From: Pseudomonadaceae bacterium SI-3
GTDB lineage: Bacteria > Pseudomonadota > Gammaproteobacteria > Pseudomonadales > Pseudomonadaceae
Direction of reading: 5' to 3'
DNA: 64,000 nucleotides
Assembly: GCA_004010935.1 (NCBI GenBank)
Contig: CP026511.1
Coordinates: 868,001-932,000 of the forward strand
In this document: piece by piece, positions 47,734 through 56,610 of the stretch
How positions within the stretch are numbered: the first letter of the stretch is position 1
Layout: each line of letters starts with the position of its first letter
Program-made: the position numbers and the translations under genes
The notes under the pieces: generated by a model
The model's input: the letters and a program-made list of their open reading frames with translations, nothing else
Told to the model about the DNA's origin: nothing
Database searches by the model: none

Positions 47734-49740
47734 ATGCTGGGGCTTGAAGAAGTGAATCGACCGGTCTCGCTGCGCAAGCGGGATGGGAGGCTGGTCGCGT
47801 TCGAACTGGACAAGATCGGCGCTGCAATCGAGGCCGCAGGCCTGGCCACCGGTGAGTTCGAACAAGCCACTGCCCAGGCGCTGGCTGCTCAGGTCCTGGT
47901 GCGCCTGCCGCAGCGGGTGGTGGAGGTCGAGCAGGCTCAGGATGCGGTCGAGCGCGTGTTAATGGAGGCTGGTTATTTCGACACGGCGCGCGCCTACATC
48001 GTCTACCGCGAGCGTCATGGACGGCTGCGGCGCGATCGCAAGTCACTGGTCGATGTCGCCTCATCGATGAACGAATACCTCTCGCGCGAAGATTGGCGGG
48101 TACGCGCCAACGCCAACCAGGGCTACTCGCTGGGCGGGCTGATTCTCAACGTGTCGGGCAAGGTCACTGCGAATTATTGGCTAGACGAGGTCTACAGCCC
48201 GGAAATCGGCATCGCCCATCGCGAGGGCGATCTGCACATCCATGACCTGGACATGCTCGCCGGCTATTGCGCGGGCTGGTCGCTGCGCACCTTGCTCAAC
48301 GAAGGCTTCAACGGCATACCCGGACGCGTTGAGGCGGGACCGCCGAAGCACCTGTCCAGCGCGCTGGGGCAGATGGTCAACTTCCTCGGCACCCTGCAGA
48401 ACGAGTGGGCCGGTGCCCAGGCGTTCAGCAGCTTCGATACCTACCTGGCGCCGTTCGTGCGCAAGGACGGCCTGGGATTCGCCGAAATCCGTCAGGCGAT
48501 CCAAGAGTTCATCTACAACCTCAATGTGCCGTCGCGCTGGGGCACGCAGACGCCCTTTACCAACCTGACGTTCGACTGGGTCTGCCCCGAAGACCTGCGT
48601 GAGCAGATTCCCTACATCGGCGGTGAAGAGATGCCTTTCGCCTACGGTGAGCTACAGGCCGAGATGGAGTTGATCAACCGCGCCTATATCGAGGTCATGC
48701 AGGCTGGCGACGGGCTGGGCCGGGTATTCACCTTTCCGATCCCCACCTACAACATCACCCACGATTTCCCCTGGGACAGCGAAAACGCCGACCGCCTCTT
48801 CGAGATGACCGCGCGTTACGGCCTGCCGTACTTCCAGAACTTCCTCAATTCGGATATGCAGCCCAATCAGGTGCGTTCGATGTGCTGCCGCTTGCAGCTG
48901 GACGTGCGCGAATTGCTCAAGCGCGGGGGTGGGTTGTTCGGTTCGGCCGAGCAGACCGGCTCGCTCGGCGTGGTGACGGTCAACTGCGCACGCCTGGGTT
49001 ATCTGCATTCAGGCGACTGGCCAGGGCTGATCGAGCATCTCGATGCGCTGCTTGAACTGGCCATGCAGAGCCTGGAGGTCAAGCGCAAGGTGATCCAGCA
49101 CCACATGGATGCCGGGCTCTATCCTTACACCAAGCGTTACCTGGGCACGCTGCGCAATCACTTCTCCACCATTGGCGTGAACGGGCTGCACGAGATGGTG
49201 CGCAACTACACCGAGGATACCGAGGGCTTGCACACCGAAGCCGGCCGGCGTCTGGCCGTCGACCTGCTCGACCATGTTCGAGCTGTGCTGGTGCGCTTTC
49301 AGGAAGAAACCGGCCACCTATACAACCTCGAAGCGACGCCCGCCGAAGGCACCACTTACCGATTCGCCAAGGAAGACCGCAAGCGCTTCCCGGAAATACT
49401 ACAAGCGGGCTCTGCCGAGGCGCCGTACTACACCAACTCTTCGCAGCTTCCGGTGGGCTTCACCGACGACCCGTTCGAAGCCCTGATGCTGCAGGACGAG
49501 CTGCAGACCAAATACACCGGCGGCACCGTATTGCACCTGTACATGGCCGAGCAGATCTCCTCGACACAGGCCTGCAAGAACCTGGTGCGCACCGCGCTGG
49601 GACGCTTCCGCCTGCCTTACCTGACCATCACCCCGACGTTCTCGATCTGCCCCGTTCACGGCTACCTGAGCGGTGAACACGAGTTCTGCCCCAAATGCGA
49701 CGAGGTGCTGGTCGCCAAGCAGCAAAGCTGCTGCGCCTGA
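47734..49740 (+). CDS. nrdD: NrdD, class III ribonucleotide reductase lacking the glycyl-radical end
   Basis: A 668-residue anaerobic ribonucleoside-triphosphate reductase. It has an N-terminal ATP cone (VSLRKRDGRLVAFELDKI, about 8-95), the ten-stranded catalytic barrel, and a zinc site at the end (C639, H642, C652, C655). The normal glycyl-radical loop (R-V-x-G-Y and about 35 following residues) is absent; the chain stops 13 residues after the zinc site. A separate small gene 92 bp downstream, in another frame, supplies that sequence. Start at 47734 has GGAGG four to five bases upstream; a TTG-started frame from 47635 lies in the promoter. Confidence 0.92.
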   Translation: MLGLEEVNRPVSLRKRDGRLVAFELDKIGAAIEAAGLATGEFEQATAQALAAQVLVRLPQRVVEVEQAQDAVERVLMEAGYFDTARAYIVYRERHGRLRRDRKSLVDVASSMNEYLSREDWRVRANANQGYSLGGLILNVSGKVTANYWLDEVYSPEIGIAHREGDLHIHDLDMLAGYCAGWSLRTLLNEGFNGIPGRVEAGPPKHLSSALGQMVNFLGTLQNEWAGAQAFSSFDTYLAPFVRKDGLGFAEIRQAIQEFIYNLNVPSRWGTQTPFTNLTFDWVCPEDLREQIPYIGGEEMPFAYGELQAEMELINRAYIEVMQAGDGLGRVFTFPIPTYNITHDFPWDSENADRLFEMTARYGLPYFQNFLNSDMQPNQVRSMCCRLQLDVRELLKRGGGLFGSAEQTGSLGVVTVNCARLGYLHSGDWPGLIEHLDALLELAMQSLEVKRKVIQHHMDAGLYPYTKRYLGTLRNHFSTIGVNGLHEMVRNYTEDTEGLHTEAGRRLAVDLLDHVRAVLVRFQEETGHLYNLEATPAEGTTYRFAKEDRKRFPEILQAGSAEAPYYTNSSQLPVGFTDDPFEALMLQDELQTKYTGGTVLHLYMAEQISSTQACKNLVRTALGRFRLPYLTITPTFSICPVHGYLSGEHEFCPKCDEVLVAKQQSCCA

Positions 49741-49750
49741 TCTGGTTCCA

Positions 49751-49774
49751 TAGGAGCCAGCTTGCTGGCGATCA
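49751..49774. repeat. REP element (family C) between the two parts of NrdD
   Basis: TAGGAGCCAGCTTGCTGGCG then ATCA, 10 bp after the nrdD stop. Its presence exactly at the break between the catalytic and glycyl-radical parts suggests that a REP insertion and the split could be linked, or that the element accumulated in an older gap. Confidence 0.85.
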
Positions 49775-49831
49775 TCTATCAGCGCGCCAACTGGCGCATC
49801 GGTCGAAAACCCAACCCTGAAGGAGCGACAC

Positions 49832-49996
49832 ATGACCCAAACCACTCAACTCCCCGAAGCCCAACGTCAGCGCTGCGAAGTCTGGACCCGCGTGATGGGC
49901 TATCACCGTCCGGTCGCGGCGTTCAACCCGGGCAAACAATCCGAGCACCGTGAACGCACCCATTTCACCGAGCAGGCCGCCGGTTTGGCGCGTTAG
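49832..49996 (+). CDS. Stand-alone glycyl-radical domain of class III ribonucleotide reductase
   Basis: A 54-residue protein with RCEVWTRVMGYHRPVAAFNPG, the pattern at the C-terminus of ordinary NrdD (R-V-x-G-Y, then F-N-x-G-K, E-x-x-x-R). The radical glycine would be G23. The start ATG has AAGGAGCGACAC upstream and the stop lies 2 bases before nrdG. I infer that it docks onto the 668-residue NrdD, much as YfiD/GrcA restores pyruvate formate-lyase, and is activated by NrdG. Together the two parts make about 722 residues, a normal NrdD length. Confidence 0.85.
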   Translation: MTQTTQLPEAQRQRCEVWTRVMGYHRPVAAFNPGKQSEHRERTHFTEQAAGLAR

Positions 49997-49998
49997 TC

Positions 49999-50694
49999 AT
50001 GGGCGCCGCGCTAAGGGTCGGGGGCATGGTGCCCCTGACCACCCTCGACTTTCCTGATCATCTGGCCTGCGTTCTGTTCTGCCAGGGCTGTGGCTGGCGT
50101 TGCCGCTATTGCCACAACCCTGAGCTGATCCCGTCCTGTGGCGCCGAGGAGCGCAGCTGGGCGGAGATTCTCGGCTTTCTCGATCAGCGGATCGGTCTGC
50201 TCGAGGCGGTGGTATTCAGCGGCGGCGAGCCGACCCTGCAACTGGCGCTGCCGGATGCCATTGCGCAGGTGCGCGCGAAAGGCTTCAAGATCGGCCTGCA
50301 TAGCGCCGGCATCAAACCGAAACTGTTCCGCCAGGTGCTGCCGCTGGTGGACTGGGTGGGGTTCGACGTCAAGGCGTTGCCGGAGCACGGTCGACTGATC
50401 ACGGGGGTCGAGGGGAGCGGCGAAGCCAACTGGAAAAGCCTCGAAGCGCTGCTGGAGAGCGGCGTCGCGCACGAATGCCGAACCACGGTTCATTGGCAGC
50501 TGTTCGACGCCGAACGTCTATGGGACATGGCGCAGCGACTGCGCAAACTCGGTGTCGAGCGCTTCGCCGTGCAATGCGTGCGCACGGCGAAAATGCTCGA
50601 CGACGGCCTCGCCGATAGCCGTGCACCCTACGATCAGCAAAAACTCTGGGACCGGATGGGGAGGCTATTTCCGTCGTTCATACTGCGAGGGTAA
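49999..50694 (+). CDS. nrdG: NrdG, radical SAM activator of NrdD
   Basis: A 231-residue radical SAM enzyme that abstracts hydrogen from the glycyl-radical glycine. The motif C-G-W-R-C-R-Y-C is at residues 31-38, with GGEPTLQ (SAM contact) near 75. It opens LRVGGMVPLTTLDFPDHLA, typical of NrdG of this length. Two bases separate it from the small glycyl-radical gene, so the pair is translated together. Confidence 0.93.
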   Translation: MGAALRVGGMVPLTTLDFPDHLACVLFCQGCGWRCRYCHNPELIPSCGAEERSWAEILGFLDQRIGLLEAVVFSGGEPTLQLALPDAIAQVRAKGFKIGLHSAGIKPKLFRQVLPLVDWVGFDVKALPEHGRLITGVEGSGEANWKSLEALLESGVAHECRTTVHWQLFDAERLWDMAQRLRKLGVERFAVQCVRTAKMLDDGLADSRAPYDQQKLWDRMGRLFPSFILRG

Positions 50695-50721
50695 AGGGAG
50701 AAGGCCGTCGATGCGGCGTGC

Positions 50722-50780
50722 GGTGGGCTAAAGCCCACCCTACGGGCGGTACATAGCGGTAGGGTGGGCTTCAGCCCACC
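50722..50780. repeat. Inverted pair of family A repeats after nrdG
   Basis: Copies at 50722-50743 (GGTGGGCTAAAGCCCACC then CTAC) and, inverted, at 50759-50780, 15 bp apart. They form one long hairpin between nrdG and the convergent elaA and may end both transcripts. Confidence 0.85.
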
Positions 50781-50917
50781 GTCTGCGTGAACGATCCACG
50801 GCCTCTTGGCGCCGTGACGGCCGATAACCTTCAGCCTTCACGCCTATCGCTCTGGCTGGAGCCGGCGTCGGTAACCAGCGGCCAGAAGATGCTGCCCCGA
50901 GCGGCTGTTCCGCGCGG

Positions 50918-51376
50918 TTATCCGAGATCCCGGCGCATGCCAATGTGCGGAATCCCATCCTCGAGATAGACCTCGCCCACCGGCTTGAAGCCGTAGCGCC
51001 CGTAATAGCCTTGCAGGTGGGCCTGGGCGGACAAGTAGATCGGCCGCCCCGGCCACTTTTCCCCGGCATGGTCGAGTGCCTGCACCATCAATTTATGTCC
51101 AATGCCCCGGCTGCGTATTGAGGGTGCGGTAACGACGCGGCCGATCACCACGTTGCCGCCTTGCTGGATTGGGTCGAGCAGGCGCAGGTAGGCGACCAAT
51201 TGCTCCTCTTGCCAGGCCATCAGGTGGCAGGTATCGCCCAGCAGGTCCTGGCCGTCCACATCCAGGTACACGCATTGTTGCTCGACCACGAAAACCTCAG
51301 CGCGCAGGCGCAGAATCGCGTAGAGCTGCTGCGCGCTGAGTTCGGTGTGGTGTTTGCAGATCCAGTTGATAGACAT
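50918..51376 (-). CDS. elaA: ElaA-like GNAT acetyltransferase
   Basis: A 152-residue N-acetyltransferase. The acetyl-CoA pyrophosphate loop is RSRGIGHKLM and the fold ends with YYGRYGFKPVGEVYLEDGIPH. It starts INWICKHHTELS and contains LRAEVFVVEQQCVY-x-D-x-DG-x-D, the ElaA signature. The acceptor is unknown. The gene lies alone between repeat-rich gaps. Confidence 0.9.
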   Translation of the reverse strand: MSINWICKHHTELSAQQLYAILRLRAEVFVVEQQCVYLDVDGQDLLGDTCHLMAWQEEQLVAYLRLLDPIQQGGNVVIGRVVTAPSIRSRGIGHKLMVQALDHAGEKWPGRPIYLSAQAHLQGYYGRYGFKPVGEVYLEDGIPHIGMRRDLG

Positions 51377-51499
51377 AACGCCGACTCGCTGGGAAAACCT
51401 GCAGCGAATACTAAAGGTATTGCGTGCCCAAACGCTGTCGATGATTCCTCTTCGGGCCAGTCGGCGCCCTCCGACTATTTCGGTGCTAGCGCACTTCTG

Positions 51500-51520
51500 C
51501 AGGAGCGGGCGTGCTCGCGA
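51500..51520. repeat. Degenerate REP element (family C)
   Basis: AGGAGCGGGCGTGCTCGCGA resembles the other family C copies with changed bases inside the palindrome. It lies in the 352-bp gap between elaA and the ftrD-like gene. Confidence 0.6.
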
Positions 51521-51592
51521 AGCGCGAGATCAGGGTCAGCCTTGGCCCTGTAGCGACACCCGTCAACCTGTGCGCTGGTCCAGCGATGTGGC

Positions 51593-51712
51593 GGTGGGCT
51601 GAAGCCCACCCTACGGTTGAATACCTAACAGTAGAGTGGGCCGACGAGGTTCCGCCGCAGCCTATCCACCGGCACGAGTGATTCAGCCAGGTAGGGTGGG
51701 CTTCAGCCCACC
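51593..51712. repeat. Inverted pair of family A repeats
   Basis: Copies at 51593-51614 and, inverted, at 51691-51712. The second ends 17 bp before the ftrD stop. Apart from these and a degenerate REP the gap shows nothing supportable. Confidence 0.85.
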
Positions 51713-51728
51713 GTTCTGACTGTACGAA

Positions 51729-53105
51729 TCAGCTCCAACCCCAGAATTGTAGATACCAGCCGTAACCAACCACCGCGGTCGCCAGCCCCACGCAACCGAA
51801 TGCCGCCATCCGACGCAACCCATTGGCGCCATGGCGGCTGATCACGCGCCAGGCCAGGTAGAGACTCCAGCCGACGGCACCGACCAGCAGCAGCGCGCGG
51901 GTCGGCTGCGCCCAGGCAAGGATGAAACCCTCGTAGCGCAGCAGTTTGATGGTGGTGGCTGAAAGACCGAGAAACAGTCCGGCGCCGCCCAGCGGCGTCA
52001 GTGTCAGCGCCAGGTGATGAAACACGCTGTCGCTGCGGTTCATCAGCCTCACCGCACCTTGCAACAGCAGCCACAGCGCACCACCGATCAGCAGTGAGCT
52101 AGCGCCGATGTAGGTGAGAATCGCCGCACCGTCGATCCAGGTGAACGCATCGTTGTTCTGCGGATAATGCGTCAGCAGCCACCACGGCGCGTTGGCCTCC
52201 AGCGGCCAAAAGATGTCGCGATCGACCAGCCACTCGGCTGCACTCTGCTTGAGGGTGATGAACCAGGGGCTGACCGTCCACTGAAAGGCGCCCATGGCCA
52301 GCCCGATCATGCCAAACAGCAGCAGCGTGCTGTCCCAATGACCTTGTTGCGGCTGGTTGCCGACAATGAGAATTTCCTGATTCGGCGAGCGGGCCGCGAG
52401 GGCGACAGCGCCACGCTGGCCGCTGCAACGACCACAGGCGTGGCACTCGCTGTTGCCTTGCATGCGGCGGATGTCGATCAGCGGGGCGCAGTTGGGCGTG
52501 ACCAGCTTCGGTCCCTGGTTGGCCTGCCACAGCTCCTCGTCGACTTTGTAGTGCATCGGCGCCAGCCGGGCGAGCAGGCCGAACACGCCGCTCACAGGGC
52601 ACAGGTGCCGGCACCAGACGCGCTTACCACGGCCATAGAGGAAGCCAACGATCATCGCGGCCACCGTCGAGCCGCCAAGGATCAGCGCGGCGGCGCGACC
52701 ATAGTCATAAACACTGATCAGCTGGCCATAGACGGTGGTCAGCACGAACGCGATGGTCGGCCAACCGCTCCAACGAATCCACTGCGGGGTGCGTTTGTTC
52801 AGCCCGCGCCAGCTGATCCATTCACTGAGCGAGCCTTCCGGACAGAGCACACCGCACCAGAGCCGGCCGAACAGCACCATCGACAGCAGCACGAACGGCC
52901 ACCACAGCCCCCAGAACAGGAACTGGGCGAACACCGTGATGTTGTCCAGCATGCGCGCTTCTGAGGGCGGCAGCGAAAGCACCGCTGGCAACAGCAGCAG
53001 GACCAGATAGAAGCCAACCACCAGCCATTGGATCAGGCGGATGGTGTTGGCGTGCTGGCGCAGCAGGTCGCCGATGCGTGCCAGCCAGGAGGCGTTGGTG
53101 ATCAT
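51729..53105 (-). CDS. FtrD-like polyferredoxin membrane protein
   Basis: A 458-residue membrane protein related to NapH/NosR C-terminal domains: cytoplasmic CGVLCPEGSL and CRHLCPVSG motifs, a further C-x-x-C-x-x-C set (ECHACGRC), and about eight helices in total. In Brucella/Bordetella-type FtrABCD systems this protein is thought to accept the electron released when Fe(II) is oxidised before uptake. Its start overlaps the ftrC stop by 4 bp. Confidence 0.85.
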   Translation of the reverse strand: MITNASWLARIGDLLRQHANTIRLIQWLVVGFYLVLLLLPAVLSLPPSEARMLDNITVFAQFLFWGLWWPFVLLSMVLFGRLWCGVLCPEGSLSEWISWRGLNKRTPQWIRWSGWPTIAFVLTTVYGQLISVYDYGRAAALILGGSTVAAMIVGFLYGRGKRVWCRHLCPVSGVFGLLARLAPMHYKVDEELWQANQGPKLVTPNCAPLIDIRRMQGNSECHACGRCSGQRGAVALAARSPNQEILIVGNQPQQGHWDSTLLLFGMIGLAMGAFQWTVSPWFITLKQSAAEWLVDRDIFWPLEANAPWWLLTHYPQNNDAFTWIDGAAILTYIGASSLLIGGALWLLLQGAVRLMNRSDSVFHHLALTLTPLGGAGLFLGLSATTIKLLRYEGFILAWAQPTRALLLVGAVGWSLYLAWRVISRHGANGLRRMAAFGCVGLATAVVGYGWYLQFWGWS

Positions 53106-53959
53106 GCCGTGCGAGCCTCCAGACGAGCCTCCGGCTTCGGTCGCAGCCAGGCCCAGACGGCTAGCCAGTACAGCGCCATTACCATTACCGCGGCCAGCGA
53201 AGGCATGGCGCGGTAACCGGTCAGCCCGGCAAGGGTGCTGCCCAGGGTGCCGCCGTCATCGAGCAGGGCCGAGGTGTCCCAGACCGGGTCACCGAAAACG
53301 GTGTAAAGCACTTCAGGCACGTCCATGCCCATCAGCTGGCCGCTGAAGCGGTCGAGGCCAGCCATCAGCAGGGCTGCGCCGAGCAACAGCAGCAGCGCCT
53401 CGCTGACTCTGAAGAAACGCTTCCAGGAGAACAGCCGGCTGCCAGCCTGCAGCGCCGCGTAGCTCAGCAGCGCGAGCGCAAAGCCAAGCACACCGCCGAT
53501 GACGAAACCGGTCAGGTCCGAACCGTCCTGCTGGTGGCCGATGCCATACAGGAACACCACTGTTTCGCTGCCCTCACGCGCCACCGCGAGCATCGCCAGT
53601 ACCAGCAAGCCAATGCCGCTGCCCTGGCTGAGGTGCGCGGCGGCGCTGTCGACCAGATTGCGTTTGAGATCGCGCCCATGGTGGTGCATCCAGCCGACCA
53701 TCTGCAGGATCAACAGCGCGGCAGCCAGCAGCATGGCGCACTGGAACCACTCGCCGGCGGGACCGGCCAGCCAGTCGCCGGCGCTGAGAATGCCCCAGCC
53801 CAGCAACGAAGCCAAACCGAGGCCGGCAACCACGCCGCCCCAGAGCATGCGCAGCGCATGACGGTTGCCTGGCTGCTGGCTCAACCAGGCATGCAGAATG
53901 CCGATGACCAGCAACGCCTCGACGCTTTCACGCCAGACGATGAACATTGATTGGCCCAT
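53102..53959 (-). CDS. FtrC-like FTR1 family iron permease
   Basis: A 285-residue permease with about seven helices. Two R-E-x-x-E motifs, WRESVEALLVIGIL near the N-terminus and AREGSETVVFLYG (about 128-140), are the iron-binding signature of the Ftr1/EfeU family. It should pass Fe(III) across the inner membrane after oxidation of Fe(II) by a copper protein. Lies 21 bp after the cupredoxin gene. Confidence 0.9.
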   Translation of the reverse strand: MGQSMFIVWRESVEALLVIGILHAWLSQQPGNRHALRMLWGGVVAGLGLASLLGWGILSAGDWLAGPAGEWFQCAMLLAAALLILQMVGWMHHHGRDLKRNLVDSAAAHLSQGSGIGLLVLAMLAVAREGSETVVFLYGIGHQQDGSDLTGFVIGGVLGFALALLSYAALQAGSRLFSWKRFFRVSEALLLLLGAALLMAGLDRFSGQLMGMDVPEVLYTVFGDPVWDTSALLDDGGTLGSTLAGLTGYRAMPSLAAVMVMALYWLAVWAWLRPKPEARLEARTA

Positions 53960-53980
53960 GTCGCTTCTCCTGTGAAGAGA

Positions 53981-54313
53981 CTACTTAGCGATGATTTCGC
54001 CTTCCGGGAGATCCATGTGGAACTCATCGAAGAAGGGGTAGCGGCCGGGTTTGAGCGGATGAATCACGACGAACGAGGTGACACCGGGCGAGAGCACCTT
54101 TTCCACCCGCAGGGGTGTGCTCTCGAATTCGGTCGGCCCCTTGCCGGCATTGATCACGACGATCTTGAAGCGCTGGCGAGCCGGCACTTCGATGGTGGCT
54201 GGCTCGAAATGGCCGTCGCGGATGGTCAGCTCATAGGTCGGCAGACCGGCCTGGGCGCCGCCGGCAAAGCCGGCCGCGAGCATGGCGAGGGCGGGAAGCA
54301 GGATGCGTTGCAT
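53981..54313 (-). CDS. FtrB-like periplasmic cupredoxin
   Basis: A 110-residue exported protein with a signal peptide (ending GAQAG) and one cupredoxin-like beta sandwich. Typical copper ligands of a type 1 site are incomplete (histidines in DGHFEP, VIHPL and EFHMDL, no cysteine after the signal), as in the cupredoxin component of FtrABCD or EfeO-like systems. It probably serves in periplasmic iron oxidation or transfer. 13 bp after ftrA. Confidence 0.82.
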   Translation of the reverse strand: MQRILLPALAMLAAGFAGGAQAGLPTYELTIRDGHFEPATIEVPARQRFKIVVINAGKGPTEFESTPLRVEKVLSPGVTSFVVIHPLKPGRYPFFDEFHMDLPEGEIIAK

Positions 54314-54326
54314 GCTGACCTCCGGC

Positions 54327-54860
54327 TCAGTAGCCGCCTTTCTTGCCGATGCCGGCGTAGGTGAACTCGTAGTTCAGCGTGCACTGTTCGAACCAGGGCG
54401 CGACGCCGGTTTCCTTGTCAACGTGACGGCCAAACATCGCGTGCTTGCCGTCTGGCGGCGAGACGGTGAAGGTCAGCTGGTACTTGCCTGGACCCATCAG
54501 CTTGACGTTGTCGCCATAGTGCGGGCCGTCATTGGCCACCATCGGGTGAAAGTCGCCTTCGATTTTTTCGTCCGAGCCTTTCTTGCTCAGCGAGTAACGA
54601 ATGTTCAGGTAGGAAACGAAGCTGCCTTCCTGCCAACCGTTGCGGTTGCCTTCGGTGGCGGCGATGTCGGCTTCCAGATGCACATCAGATTTGGCGGCGT
54701 CCAGCATCATGCCGGCAGGCTCCATTTCGACCGGCTGCAAGTAAACGGCACCAACCTCCATACCGCCGCATTGTTGCGGTTCACCGATGGGGTATTCCTT
54801 GGCTTGGGCGAGGGGAGTGAGCAGCAGCGACGCGATGGCGAGGGTAGCGGGAATGCGCAT
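54327..54860 (-). CDS. FtrA-like periplasmic P19 iron-binding protein
   Basis: A 177-residue exported protein of the P19/Tp34 family that binds iron and copper. The family start (CGGMEVGAVYLQPVEMEP) and the metal ligands are visible: E and M in VEMEP, H in DVHLEAD, M and H around FHPMVANDGPHYG. Signal peptide ends at LAQA. The start at 54860 follows GGAGGCTTC; a longer frame to 54905 is not supported. First gene of the ftr operon. Confidence 0.88.
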   Translation of the reverse strand: MRIPATLAIASLLLTPLAQAKEYPIGEPQQCGGMEVGAVYLQPVEMEPAGMMLDAAKSDVHLEADIAATEGNRNGWQEGSFVSYLNIRYSLSKKGSDEKIEGDFHPMVANDGPHYGDNVKLMGPGKYQLTFTVSPPDGKHAMFGRHVDKETGVAPWFEQCTLNYEFTYAGIGKKGGY

Positions 54861-54911
54861 GAAGCCTCCGAAGAGATGGGATGGTTGACGCAGAAAGGTT
54901 CGCACCTGTGA

Positions 54912-54930
54912 TGCTTAACGATAATGATTC
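54912..54930 (-). promoter_or_regulatory. Fur-like box before the ftr operon
   Basis: On the minus strand AATCATTATC, one exact half of the Fur consensus, followed by a degenerate half (GTTAAGCA). It lies about 52 bp before the ftrA start and suggests iron control. The other part of the 328-bp gap would hold the MFS gene promoter, where I see no clear element. Confidence 0.5.
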
Positions 54931-55188
54931 GCGTCAATTTTGAATGAAATACTTTGTAACGTATACCCTGCATTGTCCGTGTCGCTGCGTTTGATAACGC
55001 GGCAGGCAGCGTCTTGAGGGGCTTTGGAGTCGTTGCTGCGTTGAGTTGTCACACCCTGATCGAGTGTTGTCGCAAAAGCGTTCTCATCGCTGCGGTTATG
55101 GCCAGTCATTGGGTCGAGAGATCGATTAAATGCTGCGAGAGAGATCGATAGGGGCCTACCATATGCACTTTCGGAGTCGGGGAATTTC

Positions 55189-56598
55189 ATGACTCAAGCT
55201 GTACTGGATGCCAGGACCGCCCGCGTACTGCCCTGGCTGGTTGCCATCGCGTTTTTCATGCAAACCCTTGATGGCACCATCCTAAACACCGCCTTGCCGG
55301 CCATGGCACGCGACCTTGCCGAAGACCCACTGCGCATGCAGGGAGTGGTCATCGCCTACATGCTCACCGTGGCGTTGTTGATTCCGGCCTCGGGCTGGGT
55401 AGCGGATCGCTTTGGTACCCGGCGGATCTTCTTTTCCGCCATCGTGCTGTTCACGCTCGGTTCACTGTTGTGCGCGATGAGCACCAGCTTCAATCAATTG
55501 GTGATGTCGCGTGTGGTGCAGGCGGTAGGGGGCTCGCTGATGCTGCCGGTGGGGCGTCTGGTGATACTGCGGGCCTACCCGCGCAGCGAATTCGTCCGCG
55601 TGATGACGTTCATCGCTCTGCCCGGCATGGTCGGGCCATTGATTGGCCCGACGCTCGGTGGCTGGTTGGTCCAATACGCATCCTGGCATTGGATATTTTT
55701 GATCAACCTGCCGGTGGGGTTGGTTGGCTGCATCGCTGCCTTTCGTTTCATGCCCGACCTGAAGAGTGCCGAGCGCATGCGCTTCGATACCGTCGGCTTT
55801 CTGCTATTCGGTGGCGCCATGGTGCTGATCACCATTGCGCTTGAAGGCCTCGGCGAGATGCAAATGCCCCACGCCCGCGTGATGTTGTTGGTGGCTATTG
55901 GCGGTGCTTGCCTCGCGGCCTACTGGTTGCGCGCCGGTCACATCGACAAACCGCTGTTCAGTCCGACGCTGTTCCACACCCGCAGTTTTGCCGTTGGTAT
56001 CTTTGGCAACCTGTTCGCGCGATTGGGCAGCGGGGCATTGCCGTTCCTGCTGCCATTGCTGCTGCAGGTCGCGCTGGGCTATCCCCCGTCGCAAGCGGGC
56101 ATGACCATGATTCCGTTGGCGCTGGGTGCGATGTTCATCAAACCCTTGGCCAAGCCGCTGATCGACCGCCTCGGCTATCGGCGCATCCTGATCGGCAACA
56201 CGCTGCTGCTGGGCAGCCTGATCGCCAGTCTGGCGACCATCGACGGGCAGACTTCGACTGTGTTGTTGCTGCTGCACCTGAGCCTGATCGGCATGGTCAA
56301 TTCCATGCAGTTCACCGCGATGAATACCGTGACGCTGGTGGGGCTCAGCAACCGGAACGCCAGCAGCGGCAACAGCCTGCTATCGGTGGTGGTGCAGTTG
56401 TCGATGAGCCTGGGTGTCGCCTCGGCCGGTGCCCTGCTGGGCGGCTTTACCGTGCCGGGTGCGGATGGGACGGCGTTGCTGGAGGCGTTTCACCTGACCT
56501 TTCTATGCATCGGGGCGATGTCGATGCTGGCCGCATCGTTGTTCTTTCAGCTGGACACCAAGCAAGCCATGGCCGCTCGACACATAGACACTGAGTGA
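55189..56598 (+). CDS. MFS exporter of the DHA2 type (MdtD-like)
   Basis: A 469-residue membrane protein of the drug:H+ antiporter-2 family. Early signatures are clear: LDGTILNTALPAMARDL in helix 1 and GWVADRFGTRR (motif A), and GPTLGGWL in helix 5 (motif C). Size and motifs resemble MdtD. Substrate cannot be predicted. The start follows GGGGAATTTC, a poor ribosome site. It is divergent from ftrA. Confidence 0.88.
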   Translation: MTQAVLDARTARVLPWLVAIAFFMQTLDGTILNTALPAMARDLAEDPLRMQGVVIAYMLTVALLIPASGWVADRFGTRRIFFSAIVLFTLGSLLCAMSTSFNQLVMSRVVQAVGGSLMLPVGRLVILRAYPRSEFVRVMTFIALPGMVGPLIGPTLGGWLVQYASWHWIFLINLPVGLVGCIAAFRFMPDLKSAERMRFDTVGFLLFGGAMVLITIALEGLGEMQMPHARVMLLVAIGGACLAAYWLRAGHIDKPLFSPTLFHTRSFAVGIFGNLFARLGSGALPFLLPLLLQVALGYPPSQAGMTMIPLALGAMFIKPLAKPLIDRLGYRRILIGNTLLLGSLIASLATIDGQTSTVLLLLHLSLIGMVNSMQFTAMNTVTLVGLSNRNASSGNSLLSVVVQLSMSLGVASAGALLGGFTVPGADGTALLEAFHLTFLCIGAMSMLAASLFFQLDTKQAMAARHIDTE

Positions 56599-56610
56599 CC
56601 GAGCCTCGGA

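Noticed and set aside
49738..49832. A simple frameshift or stop-codon readthrough joining the two NrdD parts
   Set aside because: The small gene is in a different frame, 92 bp away, past a REP element, and has its own ribosome site; one base change would not join them.
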